Below the pieces are notes generated by a model. The model was given only the letters and a program-made list of their open reading frames with translations, was not told the origin of the DNA and did not search any database. From NCBI GenBank assembly GCA_030949555.1, contig JAUZSJ010000002.1, forward strand, positions 1-37,500: DNA of 37,500 bases, written 5' to 3'. A program made the translations under genes and the position numbers. Of the stretch, positions 17,786 through 26,365 are shown in pieces. Position 1 is the stretch's first letter. Every line of letters begins with the position of its first letter. The DNA is from Persephonella sp. GTDB lineage: Bacteria > Aquificota > Aquificia > Aquificales > Hydrogenothermaceae.

Positions 17786-18212
17786 ACTATTACCTCATTT
17801 AAAATTATTTCTGCTCTTTTAATATAATCTGAAACTTCATCAATTCCAACTCCAAAGGAAAAATTTCTAATTCTAAATTATAATCAACATCATTTCTGGC
17901 TTTTCTAAGTTTCTCATATAATTCTCCATAAACCTCTCCATAATTAACAGCAACATAAGCTCCAACTGAGGTGTGTTTATTTATAGGAACATCTTTTAAA
18001 CCCTTTTCCTTGTAGTATTCTCTGGCTAACTTTTTCATCTGAGTATAGGATACTTTTAAATCCTCTGTGAAGTAATAAAAAAGTTCCAAAAATACAGCCT
18101 CATAAGCTCTTGATATAGCTGTTCTGCCTAAATACTCTTTTAATTCTTTGTGTTTTGTTTGCTTTAAAGAGTTCCTGATTATTTTTGCTACATCTAAATA
18201 TCTATTCCTCAA
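17782..18212 (-). CDS. HEPN-domain protein, first module
   Basis: All-helical, with EYLGRTAISRAYEAVFLELF and LYEKLRKARNDVDYNLE, the same two HEPN signatures as the downstream copy, again with R-x4-Y instead of R-x4-His. It is longer (about 140 residues), with an insertion around NKHTSVGAYVAVNYGEVY. As read it stops at 17805. Shifting one base in the TTTTT run near 17865 gives GIDEVSDYIKRAEIILNEVIV, a proper closing helix, with TGA overlapping the partner ATG. The start is TTG 18212 behind GGAGAGG, overlapping the end of the preceding gene by ten bases. Confidence 0.65.
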
Positions 18213-18518
18213 TATCCTCTCCTTCCTCAGACTTTAAATATTTAATCACATCATCAATTAAATCCTTTCCTATTTTCTCTATTTCAGCGTTTAAATCAAT
18301 ATTGAACTGATTGAGCAGATTAATTAAATCATCTGCAGAGCTTACACTAAACTGTCCCATATACTTGCAAGACTGAACATATCAATCTCTGCTGGAGCAA
18401 ACACATAATCAACTGCAACGGCTATATTTTCAAAATCTTTATTTTCTAATCCCTGTTTTATAACGTAAAGTTTTTGCAGAATGTTGTTTATCTGGTTTTC
18501 AACTATTTTCATAATCAT
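18202..18518 (-). CDS. hypothetical acidic helical protein
   Basis: ATG 18518 (with another ATG at 18512) follows AAAGGAGAAG. It reads MIMKIVENQINNILQKLYVI and VAVDYVFAPAEIDMFSLAS; a one-base correction near 18350 joins YMGQFSVSSADDLINLLNQF and KDLIDDVIKYLKSEEGED to TAG 18202-18204. About 105 residues, acidic C-terminus, no membrane span. It overlaps genes on both sides and is clearly part of the same transcript as the HEPN modules. Not recognised; phage-structural or regulatory roles are both possible. Confidence 0.5.
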
Positions 18519-19203
18519 CTCATCTTCTCCTTTGTTTGTTTGCTCCTCTGGTATTTTTTCGGGCTTAGTTTGATGTTGTAGGTTTTTGCTCGTTTACTGG
18601 TGGCAGTTGTTTCGTGTTTTGAGGATTTTTAACAACAGCTGGAGTTATCATCTGTGGTCTTGCAACTATTGAGTTAACTACATCTAAAGTTTTCTTTAAA
18701 AGCTCTGGGTCTGATAATACAGTTTCAATTATGTTTCCTTCAGATATTCCAAGTTCTTTTGCAATTACTTTTTCAAGTAAATTCGGATTTTTCTCAAGCA
18801 CTGGAGCTAACTTTTCCAATACAGAACCACCAGAAATGTTAGAGAAAAACTGTTTAACTGCTGGAAGGACAGAAGAGCCCAAAATCATCAATTTGTCTAT
18901 TGTAAGCTGTTCAAACAGCTTTTCAATAAATGATTTTTCCCTTTGTGGCTGGTTTAACTTGAGAAGCTCTAACATCATCTGCTGGTTTGCTTTATTTTGT
19001 TCCATCATAAGCTGCATAAATGAAATCATGTAATTGTTGTCATTCTGTCCGTTTATTTTGCTTTCTAATGTTTCAATCTTGTTTACAACCTTTGAAAGTG
19101 TATCTCCAAGAAGAGCATAAACAGGGTCATTCTGAACTGGAGCTTGATTATTGGCAACTGTAATTTTTGGTTCACCAAGTATGTTAAGCAGATTAAAATT
19201 TAC
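18499..19203 (-). CDS. hypothetical coiled-coil protein, 5' end missing
   Basis: The frame is open from the TGA at 19204-19206 without any ATG, GTG or TTG until 19029, and that ATG has no ribosome site. The protein therefore probably lost its N-terminus at the island edge. Visible parts are GDTLSKVVNKIETLESKI (coiled coil), a Gln/Met-rich helix (MQLMMEQNKANQQMMLELL), a helical core with KLAPVLEKNPNLLEKVIAKE, and a Pro/Thr/Glu tail. As read it stops at 18565. A one-base shift there gives TKPEKIPEEQTNKGEDD and an end overlapping the next start. No family recognised; low-complexity tails like this occur in phage virion-associated proteins. Confidence 0.45.
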
Positions 19204-19214
19204 TCAGATGATTT

Positions 19215-19891
19215 TCAATCAGACCGCCAGCGATAACCTACTCCCCTTACTGTTTCTATTCTGAAGTTGTGTTTTCCCAGTTTATCTCTCAGTTTTTTTA
19301 TGTGAACATCAACTGTTCTGTCATAAACATCAAACTCATTTTTCCACACATCTGACAGAATCTGCTCCCTCGTTAAAACATTACCATCAGCATTTATCAA
19401 AGTCATAAGGAGTTTAAACTCTTTTGACGTCAGTTCAACAGGTTTTCCATCAACCTTTATTTCAAACCTTTCTGGATAGATTTCAAGACTGCCAAACCTC
19501 AGAACATTCTGTTTACTTTCTTTTTTACTCTTCTCAGTATTGCTCTTATTCGTGCAATCACTTCTCTTATGGAAAAAGGTTTTGTTATATAGTCGTCAGC
19601 TCCCAGTTCCAGTCCAACTATCTTATCAATTTCTGTTCCTTTTGCCGTTATCATTACTATAGGAATATCCTCTGTTTCAGGGTTTAATTTTACCATCTTA
19701 CACAGTTCAAGACCGTCTATATCTGGAAGCATTATATCAAGGAGAACAAGGTCAGGTTTTTCTCTACGGATGCTTTCTAATGCTTTGACACTGCTGAGAA
19801 ATGGTCTGACAGAAAAACCCTCTTTTCTCAGGTTGTACTCTAAAAGCTCGTTTATATCTTCGTCATCTTCAACAACATAAATTAAAGGCAT
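19215..19891 (-). CDS. OmpR/PhoB-family response regulator, orphan
   Basis: The receiver domain is complete: the acidic pair is in VVEDDEDI, the phospho-acceptor Asp in LVLLDIMLPDIDG, then MITAKG with the conserved Thr, and the Lys in DDYITKPF. The C-terminal winged helix reads EFKLLMTLINADGNVLTREQIL, YDRTVDVHIKKLRDKLG and VRGVGYRW. A frameshift near 19500 separates the two domains. ATG 19891 follows AAGGTG; a GTG at 19900 is less likely. No sensor kinase lies next to it: downstream is the island and upstream the SRP RNA. Its partner may have been lost at the island junction. Confidence 0.9.
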
Positions 19892-19909
19892 CTGTCGCAC
19901 CTTATCTAA

Positions 19910-20006
19910 AACCGGGCACCCCTGTCCGGCGCAGGGAGTCTGGCTTACCGTTGCTCCCTTCCGGGCCTGGCGGGGTTCACCAGCCCCTGCCCGGCAGGAC
20001 CCGGCA
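19910..20006 (-). ncRNA. ffs: signal recognition particle RNA (4.5S type)
   Basis: On the minus strand the conserved SRP helix-8 region is unmistakable: GCCAGGCCCGGAAGGGAGCA with the GGAA tetraloop and the asymmetric AGCAA side. It is flanked by long complementary GC arms (GCCGGGTCCTGCCGGGCAGG with the CCCTGCGCCGGACAGGGG side) that close near CCCGG and run into TTTTA. About 96 nucleotides, the short bacterial form lacking an Alu domain. It sits between tRNA-Ser and the response regulator and probably shares the tRNA promoter. Confidence 0.93.
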
Positions 20007-20024
20007 ATCTTTATCTATTCACTC

Positions 20025-20114
20025 TGGCGGATGGGGTGGGATTTGAACCCACGGTACCGAAGCCGGTACACAGCATTTCCAGTGCTGCCCCTTCGGCCGC
20101 TCGGGCACCCATCC
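20025..20114 (-). tRNA. tRNA-Ser (GGA)
   Basis: A 90-base class II tRNA with encoded CCA. The acceptor GGATGGG pairs with CCCATCC, and the discriminator is G. The D arm contains GCCCGAGCGGCC, the anticodon stem CAGCA/TGCTG holds a CTGGAAA loop (anticodon GGA, reading UCC/UCU), the long variable arm is TACCGGCTTCGGTA, and the T arm contains GGTTCAAATCC. All are as expected for tRNA-Ser. Confidence 0.97.
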
Positions 20115-20129
20115 GTTCAAAGCTTAAAC

Positions 20130-20157
20130 ATTATATGTTATTTTACCAGATTTTCAA
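20130..20157 (-). promoter_or_regulatory. sigma-70 type promoter for tRNA-Ser / SRP RNA
   Basis: Minus-strand TTGAAA (20152-20157) and a perfect TATAAT (20130-20135) are separated by 16 bases. The tRNA begins 16 bases after the -10 box, which suits a start site within a few bases upstream of the mature end. It is the clearest promoter in the window, as expected for a stable RNA unit. Confidence 0.75.
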
Positions 20158-20247
20158 ACCTTCTTCAGGATGTATTTGGTCATAAAAAAGTTTAAAATAT
20201 ATAACTAATTTATTCTGATAAATACTTACTTTAGGAGGAAGTATTAA

Positions 20248-21534
20248 ATGGGAATGACACTGACAGAAAAAATTCTTGCAGAGCATTCTGGAAGAGATTT
20301 TGTAGAACCGGGTGAGCTGGTTACTGTAAAGGTTGACCTTGCAATAGCAAACGACATAACAGCTCCCCTTGCAATAAAACAGTTAGAAAAATACGGAATT
20401 GACAGAGTTCACGACCCTGAAAAAATAGCCCTTGTTATGGACCACTTTTTTCCACCAAAGGACATACTCTCTGCTCAGCAGATAAAGATATCCAGAAATT
20501 TTGCAAAAAAAATGGGAATAAAAAATTATTTTGAGGGACAGGACTCTGGAGTAATGCACACCATTCTCCCTGAAAAGGGGTTTATTGCTCCCGGAGACCT
20601 TGTAATGGGTGCTGACTCTCACACCTGTACCTATGGTGCCCTTGGTGCATTTTCAACAGGAGTAGGCTCCACAGACATAGCATACATATTTGCAACAGGT
20701 GAAACATGGCTGAAAGTGCCAGAAACGATGAAGTTTACATTTTATGGAAAGAGGCAGAAATGGGTTGGAGGAAAGGATTTTGTCCTTACAGTTATTGGAG
20801 AGATAGGTGTTGATGGTGCTTTATACAGAGCAATGGAATATCATGGGGAAGCAATAAAAGAACTGCCGGTTGAAGAAAGACTTACAATAACAAATATGGC
20901 CATTGAAGCAGGTGGTAAAAATGCAATTATGGAAGCAGATGAAAAAGTTTTAGAATGGCTGAAGGATAAGACAGATAAACCACTGAGAATGATTAAAGCA
21001 GACCCAGATGCGAAATACTGCTGTGAGTATGAGTTTGATGCTTCTAAAATAGAGCCTGTTGTTGCAGCTCCAAACCTTCCATCAAATGTTAAACCTGTTT
21101 CTGAAGTGGCAGGCAGACCTATCAATCAGGTGTTTATTGGTTCATGCACGAACGGAAGAATTACTGACCTCAGGATTGCTGCCCAGATACTGAAAGGAAG
21201 AAAGGTTCACCCAGATGTAAGGTGTATCGTAATACCAGCATCTGATAGAACGTATAAGCAGGCAATGCATGAAGGAATTTTAGAGATACTTGCAGACGCA
21301 GGATGTCTAATAAGCACTTCAACATGTGGTCCATGTCTTGGAGGACATATGGGTATCCTCGCAGAAGGCGAGGTCTGTGTATCAACATCAAACAGAAACT
21401 TTACAGGGAGAATGGGACATCCAAACAGTGAAGTTTATCTGGCAGGACCAGCTGTCGCAGCAGCGTCAGCAGTTTTAGGAAGAATAGCCCACCCTGAAGA
21501 AGTAGTAGGAACAAAAGAAGAGGTTTCAGTATAA
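20248..21534 (+). CDS. leuC: 3-isopropylmalate dehydratase large subunit
   Basis: Intact 428-residue aconitase-family protein that isomerises 2- to 3-isopropylmalate in leucine synthesis and needs a separate LeuD small subunit, not present here. The [4Fe-4S] ligands lie in IGSCTNGRI and in STCGPCLGGHMG. GADSHTCTYGALGAFSTGVGSTD is the substrate and cofactor block. The single-domain length (about 420 residues) marks the LeuC2/archaeal-type subfamily. Strong AGGAGG site before ATG 20248. It heads a plus-strand run down to lptF/G. Confidence 0.96.
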   Translation: MGMTLTEKILAEHSGRDFVEPGELVTVKVDLAIANDITAPLAIKQLEKYGIDRVHDPEKIALVMDHFFPPKDILSAQQIKISRNFAKKMGIKNYFEGQDSGVMHTILPEKGFIAPGDLVMGADSHTCTYGALGAFSTGVGSTDIAYIFATGETWLKVPETMKFTFYGKRQKWVGGKDFVLTVIGEIGVDGALYRAMEYHGEAIKELPVEERLTITNMAIEAGGKNAIMEADEKVLEWLKDKTDKPLRMIKADPDAKYCCEYEFDASKIEPVVAAPNLPSNVKPVSEVAGRPINQVFIGSCTNGRITDLRIAAQILKGRKVHPDVRCIVIPASDRTYKQAMHEGILEILADAGCLISTSTCGPCLGGHMGILAEGEVCVSTSNRNFTGRMGHPNSEVYLAGPAVAAASAVLGRIAHPEEVVGTKEEVSV

Positions 21535-21554
21535 ACTTACAGGAGGGTAGCATT

Positions 21555-21752
21555 ATGATGGGTTTCTGGGACACTGTTGTAAGGGTTCTTATCGGAGTTA
21601 TATTCATCTATCTTGGCATTGAAAAAGGTGGAGCATTTAAGATTGCTGAAGTTGTGGGATTTGTTCTGCTGTTTACATCTATCATTTCTTTCTGCCCACT
21701 TTATAAACTGGCAGGAATATCATCAAGATGCGAGGAATGTGAAGCAGTCTGA
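21555..21752 (+). CDS. DUF2892 small membrane protein
   Basis: 65 residues with a conserved RVLIGVIFIYLG span, a second span (VVGFVLLFTSIISFCPLYKLAG) and a Cys-containing tail (RCEEC), as in DUF2892 proteins (the membrane part of YgaP-like sulfur proteins). Preceded by GGAGGGTAG. Its stop overlaps the ruvX ATG. The final CEEC could bind a metal or take part in thiol chemistry; this is inference. Confidence 0.8.
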   Translation: MMGFWDTVVRVLIGVIFIYLGIEKGGAFKIAEVVGFVLLFTSIISFCPLYKLAGISSRCEECEAV

Positions 21753-22165
21753 TGGGAAAGAGAGTTTTAGCTTTAGATGTTGGAGATAAGAGGATTGGGG
21801 TCGCTTACAGTGACCCCCTTGGTATATCTGCAAACCCTTTGAAAGCCATTCAAAACGACAAAAATGCTGTTGAAAGGATAAAAGAGCTTATAAAAGAGTA
21901 TGACATAGGAACAGTTGTTGTGGGACTTCCCCTTACGCTGAAAGGAGAAGAAGGAGAGCAGGCAAAGAAGACTAAAAAGTTTGTTGAAAAGATAAAAAAG
22001 GAAATTCCTGATATTCCAGTAAGATTTGTTGATGAACGCTTCACAACTACCCTTGCAGAAAGACATCTGAAAGAAACAACAAAAAAATCTAAAAGAAAGG
22101 AGAAGATAGACTCATTATCTGCTGTTTACATACTGAAGACTTATCTTGACAGCCAGAACATATGA
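21752..22165 (+). CDS. ruvX: Holliday junction resolvase-like RuvX (YqgF)
   Basis: RNase H-fold protein of normal length (137 residues): VLALDVGDKRIGVAYSDPLG with the first catalytic Asp, TVVVGLPLTLKGEEG, RFVDERFTTTLAERHL with the Glu, and KIDSLSAVYILKTYLD with the last Asp. The family matures 16S rRNA 5' ends and has been proposed as a resolvase. ATG overlaps the DUF2892 stop, and its own stop overlaps mltG as ATGA. Confidence 0.93.
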   Translation: MGKRVLALDVGDKRIGVAYSDPLGISANPLKAIQNDKNAVERIKELIKEYDIGTVVVGLPLTLKGEEGEQAKKTKKFVEKIKKEIPDIPVRFVDERFTTTLAERHLKETTKKSKRKEKIDSLSAVYILKTYLDSQNI

Positions 22166-23133
22166 AAAGATTTCTGATTTTTTTTGCTTTTGTGCCAGTA
22201 TTTATGGTTATACTGTTTTTTGTAGAGTTAAATCGCAAATATCACATCAGGGCCACTTATGTTGAGATAAAAAAAGGAAGTTCCATAAAAGAAATATCCC
22301 ACATACTTGAAAAAAAGGGAATAATTAGAAACAATGCTGTGTTTTTGTTATACTCGAAAATCAAAGGTAAAAGTCTGAAAAAAGGATACTACCTGTTTGA
22401 AGGTAGCCTAAGTATAAAAGATGTGTGGGAAGTTCTATATAAAGGTAGGGAAAAACTCTTTCCTTTTACTATAATACCGGGGGATGACCTTATAGACATT
22501 GGTAAAAAACTTGAGAGAAAAGGTTTTCTGAAAAAGGAAGTTTTTTACCATTATGTATTTAAAAAAGATAACTTAAAAAAATTTCACCTTCAGGGAATTA
22601 GCTTTGAAGGTTATTTTCCCCCAGAAACTTACTATCTGAGGAAAAACCCTGATGTTGAGTATGTTGTGAAAACATTTTTAAATGAGTTTAACAGGAGATA
22701 CTTACCATTACTGCAGAAAAAAAGGTTAACAGAGCTCTCCCTATACAAGGTTATGATAATCGCTTCTCTGGTTGAAAAAGAGACAGCTATGGCAGAAGAA
22801 AAGCCAGTAATAGCAGGGGTCATAATAAACAGACTAAAAAAAAGAATGAAACTTCAGATAGACCCAACGGTAATTTATGCTTTAAAACTTTCAGGACTGT
22901 GGAAAGGAAAACTGACAAAAAAAATGCTAAAGTTTGATTCCCTTTACAACACTTACATATATCCCGGTCTTCCTCCAACACCTATCAGCAGTTTTTCTTT
23001 GGAAACATTAAAGGCTGTGCTGAATTACAAAAAAACAGATTACCTGTACTTTTTCACAAAGGACGGGAAAAAGCATATATTTTCTAAAACATACAGAGAA
23101 CATCTTAAAAAAATGATAAAATCTTTTCCATGA
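22162..23133 (+). CDS. mltG: endolytic murein transglycosylase MltG
   Basis: Cuts nascent glycan strands at the membrane and so sets their length. One N-terminal span (FLIFFAFVPVFMVILFFV), then a LysM-like part (YVEIKKGSSIKEISHILEKKG), then the YceG catalytic region. There FEGYFPPETYYL, IIASLVEKETAMAEEKPVIAGVIINRL (catalytic Glu in VEKE) and LQIDPTVIYAL are visible, closing with TYIYPGLPPTPIS and YLYFFTKDGKKHIFSKTY. Intact, 323 residues. Four-base overlaps on both sides. Confidence 0.95.
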   Translation: MKRFLIFFAFVPVFMVILFFVELNRKYHIRATYVEIKKGSSIKEISHILEKKGIIRNNAVFLLYSKIKGKSLKKGYYLFEGSLSIKDVWEVLYKGREKLFPFTIIPGDDLIDIGKKLERKGFLKKEVFYHYVFKKDNLKKFHLQGISFEGYFPPETYYLRKNPDVEYVVKTFLNEFNRRYLPLLQKKRLTELSLYKVMIIASLVEKETAMAEEKPVIAGVIINRLKKRMKLQIDPTVIYALKLSGLWKGKLTKKMLKFDSLYNTYIYPGLPPTPISSFSLETLKAVLNYKKTDYLYFFTKDGKKHIFSKTYREHLKKMIKSFP

Positions 23134-24141
23134 AGATTCTCTACAGATACATCAGCATAAAAATTTTTAAATACTTCTTTGTACTGATAGGTATCTTTTC
23201 ACTCATCATTGTTTCCTCACAGCTGCTGCATTTACCTTCTGTTGTCTATTACGCAGGGTTTTTAAAGTTTTTGCAGATTTTACTGTTTGTTAATCTCTCC
23301 TTTTTTAAATACCAGATTTTTTTCGGATTTTTTCTGGCTGCTCTACTTACAGGTTTCAGCATAAGAGAAAACAGAGAGATATACGCTGTTTATTCCTCAG
23401 GAATAACAAAAAATCAGATGCTACTGCCTGTTTTTTCTGTGTCTTTATTTTTTAGTGTGATTGCACTGATTTTCAGTTTATTCGTTATTCCGTATGCAAA
23501 CAGAGAAAGGGCAGGTATCATAACCGAAAATGTAAAAAGACACATACTTGACTCTATAGTGGAAAAAAATTTTATGAAGATATCAGATGAAATCACTATA
23601 TACGTGAATAAGAAGAAAGGAACAACCCTTGAGGATGTTTTTATCCACAACAGAAATAAGGGTATCACGATTACAGCAAAAAAGGCACTGCTGAACCAAA
23701 ACATCCTTATCCTTGAAAACGGTTACATACAGATTTCTGGTGAAAAGGGTTTTAATCTTTTAAAGTTTAAAAAGTACAGTTTTATTGTTGATATAAAGTA
23801 CATAAAAAGGTATGAGTTTGAGGATATAGACAACAGGATACTTTTTTTCCATGCTAAATTCGAAGGGAAAAGATAGAGTATTAGCTGTCCTCTCAGACAG
23901 ATTTTTATTTGGTATGCCTTTTATATTTATAGGTCTGATAGGTTTCTTACTGGGTATTCAGCTAAACAAAAGCAGGGATAGTTTAATCAGTATTGCTATT
24001 ACCATCTCCATAATCTATCTGGCAGCAAACACCTATCTGATTAAGATGGTTCAGAAAGGGGCAATCTCTCCCATTATTTATGGCACTGTTATAACAGTAT
24101 ACTTTGCCCTTTTAACAGCTTATTTTTACAAAAAAAGGTAG
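23130..24141 (+). CDS. LptF/LptG-family LPS export permease
   Basis: YjgP/YjgQ permease, the membrane part of the LptB2FG transporter that lifts lipopolysaccharide off the inner membrane. Layout: two or three N-terminal spans, FGFFLAALLTGFSIRENREIYAVYSSG (conserved cytoplasmic loop), a periplasmic beta domain (about residues 130-245), and C-terminal spans in SDRFLFGMPFIFIGLIGFLLG. A frameshift near 23872 in AAAA separates the last three spans; the two frames overlap there. Fits with lptA and lptC on the opposite strand 2-3 kb away. I cannot tell F from G. Confidence 0.88.
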
Positions 24142-25440
24142 CTATCTCTCAACAACAGACTGGAGATGTTCAAAAAACTCTGGATAGGATATGTAGGCAC
24201 AGTCTGCATCTTTTATCTTAATACCTTCTTCTGAAATAAGTCCCAGGATACTGAATGCCATAGCAATTCTATGGTCTTTATAACTGTCAACATATCCACC
24301 TTTTATTTTCTGTTTTCCCTTTATAATCATACCGTCTTCTAACTCCTCCACCACAACACCTACATTTCTAAGATTTTCAACAACAGCCTTTATCCTGTCA
24401 CTTTCCTTAACCCTGAGTTCTGAAGCTCCTGTTATAACTGTTTCTCCTTCCACCTGTGTTGCTACTACAGCAAATACAGGTATCTCATCAACCATTGATG
24501 GTATATCTTTTCTTTCTACCTTTATTCCTCTGAGATGGGGAGAATAATTTACATGAATATCTGCAACAATCTCCCCTGTTTTTTCCCTTACATTCTCATA
24601 TCTTATGTCTGCTCCCATCTCCTGTAACTTTCTGAAAAATCCATCTCTGGTTGGATTCACCAGCACTTCTTTTAAAATCAGCGAGGAATCTGGAACAATG
24701 AGTGCAGCAGCAGCAAAAAATGCAGCTGAAGAAGGGTCTGCTGGAACTTCAACATCAATAGGGTTCAGTCTTTCTGTAGTCTTTATTGTTACCCTGTAAA
24801 CATCCCCTTCAGATACGGTTATAGGAGCACCCATAAACTGAAGCATCTTCTCTGTATGGTCTCTGGATTTGAAAGGTTCTTCAATCACAGTCTCTCCTTC
24901 TGCATTCATTCCTGCAATAATGAGAGCAGACTTTACCTGTGCACTGGCCTTTTCATTAAAAAATGAAATACCTTTCAGTTTTGAACCTCTTACAGATATG
25001 GGAAGAAGTGAGCCTCTATTTCTCCCGTCTATATCTGCGTTCATATTTCTAAGGGGCTGTGTAACCCTTCCCATTGGCCTTTTTCTCAGACTACCATCTC
25101 CTGTCATAACAGAGAAAAATTCCTGACCTGCTAAAACTCCAAGTGTCAGTCTTGTTGTCGTTCCAGAATTTCCCATGTCTAAAACATCATCAGGTTCTAC
25201 AAATCCCTTCAATCCTCTACCAAGAACTTTTATTAAACCACCGTTTTCCTCAATTTTTACACCTAATTTCCTGTAAACATTGATTGTCGTCAGAGTATCT
25301 CCTGCTTTAAGAAAGTTTTTAACCGTGCTGACACCATCTGCCATAGAGGTGAGGATTACAGATCTGTGAGAGATAGATTTGTCAGAAGGAACCCTTAACT
25401 CTCCTTTTATTCTCTTTATCCTGATGATTTCCTTTTCCAT
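24142..25440 (-). CDS. aroA: 3-phosphoshikimate 1-carboxyvinyltransferase (EPSP synthase)
   Basis: Transfers enolpyruvate from PEP to shikimate-3-P in aromatic amino-acid synthesis. Intact, 432 residues: ELRVPSDKSISHRSVIL at the start, DMGNSGTTTRLTLG, DGSLRKRPMGRV, ASAQVKSALIIAG, DPSSAAFFAAAAL and LRVKESDRIKAV are the standard active-site blocks. The stop abuts the convergent lptF/G stop with no gap and no visible terminator. Starts eight bases after the ExeA-like gene, so it ends the hemA operon. Confidence 0.97.
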   Translation of the reverse strand: MEKEIIRIKRIKGELRVPSDKSISHRSVILTSMADGVSTVKNFLKAGDTLTTINVYRKLGVKIEENGGLIKVLGRGLKGFVEPDDVLDMGNSGTTTRLTLGVLAGQEFFSVMTGDGSLRKRPMGRVTQPLRNMNADIDGRNRGSLLPISVRGSKLKGISFFNEKASAQVKSALIIAGMNAEGETVIEEPFKSRDHTEKMLQFMGAPITVSEGDVYRVTIKTTERLNPIDVEVPADPSSAAFFAAAALIVPDSSLILKEVLVNPTRDGFFRKLQEMGADIRYENVREKTGEIVADIHVNYSPHLRGIKVERKDIPSMVDEIPVFAVVATQVEGETVITGASELRVKESDRIKAVVENLRNVGVVVEELEDGMIIKGKQKIKGGYVDSYKDHRIAMAFSILGLISEEGIKIKDADCAYISYPEFFEHLQSVVER

Positions 25441-25448
25441 AAATCCCC

Positions 25449-26365
25449 CTAAAATATCAGTCTGTAGAGTAAATACATAATACCTATTAGATTGGCCGTC
25501 ATCAACGTGTATATAAGAATTTTCCCTTTTGTAAAGAAATCTATTGAGCCGTTAACAACCATATCTGGATTCAGTGTCTCTTTTGCAGCATCAACATTTT
25601 CCGGTTTTATAACAAAGGAACCTGTCATAAATGCAGACATCAATGACCTTGAAGCCAGTATATTTATAACCCTGGGTATTCCCCTGGAGTATCTGTATAT
25701 CTTTTTTATAGCACTATCTTTGAATCTGATATTTCCCTTCCCGGCAACAGCAAGTCTGTGGTATATGTATCTGAATGTCTCTTCCTCAGTGAGAGGTAGC
25801 AGTCTGATTTTGTTTGTTATTCTCTGATTTAACTGTCTAAGCTGGGGAAGTTTAAGTTTTTCGTCTAATTCTGGCTGTCCTAAAAGGATTATCTGAACCA
25901 GCTTTTCATTTGCTGTTTCAAGGTTTGAAAGGAGCCTCAGTTCTTCCAGTGTCTCTTCCGGAAGATTCTGAGCTTCATCAACAATAATCAGTACTTTCTT
26001 TCCTTCAGAAACCTGTTTCTCTAAAAATTCCCTGAATTTTTTCAGGAGGTCATGTTTTGAGTCGGCTTTTATCTGTATTCCAAGGTCGTCAAGAACAACC
26101 TTTAAAAACTCCTCTGGATTTAGTTTTGGCGTTAGTATAAGGGCATATATAACATTTTCCTTCAGGGAATTTATAAATTTCCTTACAACTGTTGTTTTAC
26201 CTGTTCCTGGTTCTCCAATAATAACACAGAAACCTTCCCCATGTCTCACAACGTAATTCAGCAGGTTATCTGCAATCCTGTGAGTTTTTGACGGATAGAA
26301 ATATCTGTAATCGGGAGTTATCTTAAAGGGATCTTCCTTAAGCCCAAAAACTCAAGGTATGTCAT
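25449..26365 (-). CDS. ExeA/GspA-like AAA ATPase with C-terminal membrane span
   Basis: Reads TYLEFLGLKEDPFKITPDYR then FCVIIGEPGTGKTTVVRKF (Walker A) and KVLIIVDEAQNLPEETLEEL (Walker B), sensor GQPELDEKL and QRITNKIRLLPLTEEET, the ExeA pattern. A single hydrophobic span (ILIYTLMTANLIGIMYLLYRL) closes the protein, and no peptidoglycan-binding domain follows. ATG 26365 overlaps the corrected lptA stop as ATGA. A frameshift near 26335 separates the first ten residues from the rest. Family members help place secretion or pilus machinery in the wall; here the neighbours are LPS-transport genes, so the client is uncertain. Confidence 0.8.

Larger units (their letters stand above)
16545..19205. mobile_element. 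small accessory island with truncated ends
   Basis: This 2.7 kb block is visibly more AT-rich than its surroundings. It holds a truncated phage-type holin (+) and, on the other strand, a tight run of six small genes with no housekeeping relatives, including two HEPN proteins. The left edge cuts mscS and the holin; the right edge cuts an unknown ORF directly after the response regulator stop. No integrase, transposase, direct repeat or attachment site could be seen. It may be a prophage or plasmid remnant, or a mis-joined contig. Boundaries are good to about 20 bases. Confidence 0.5.
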
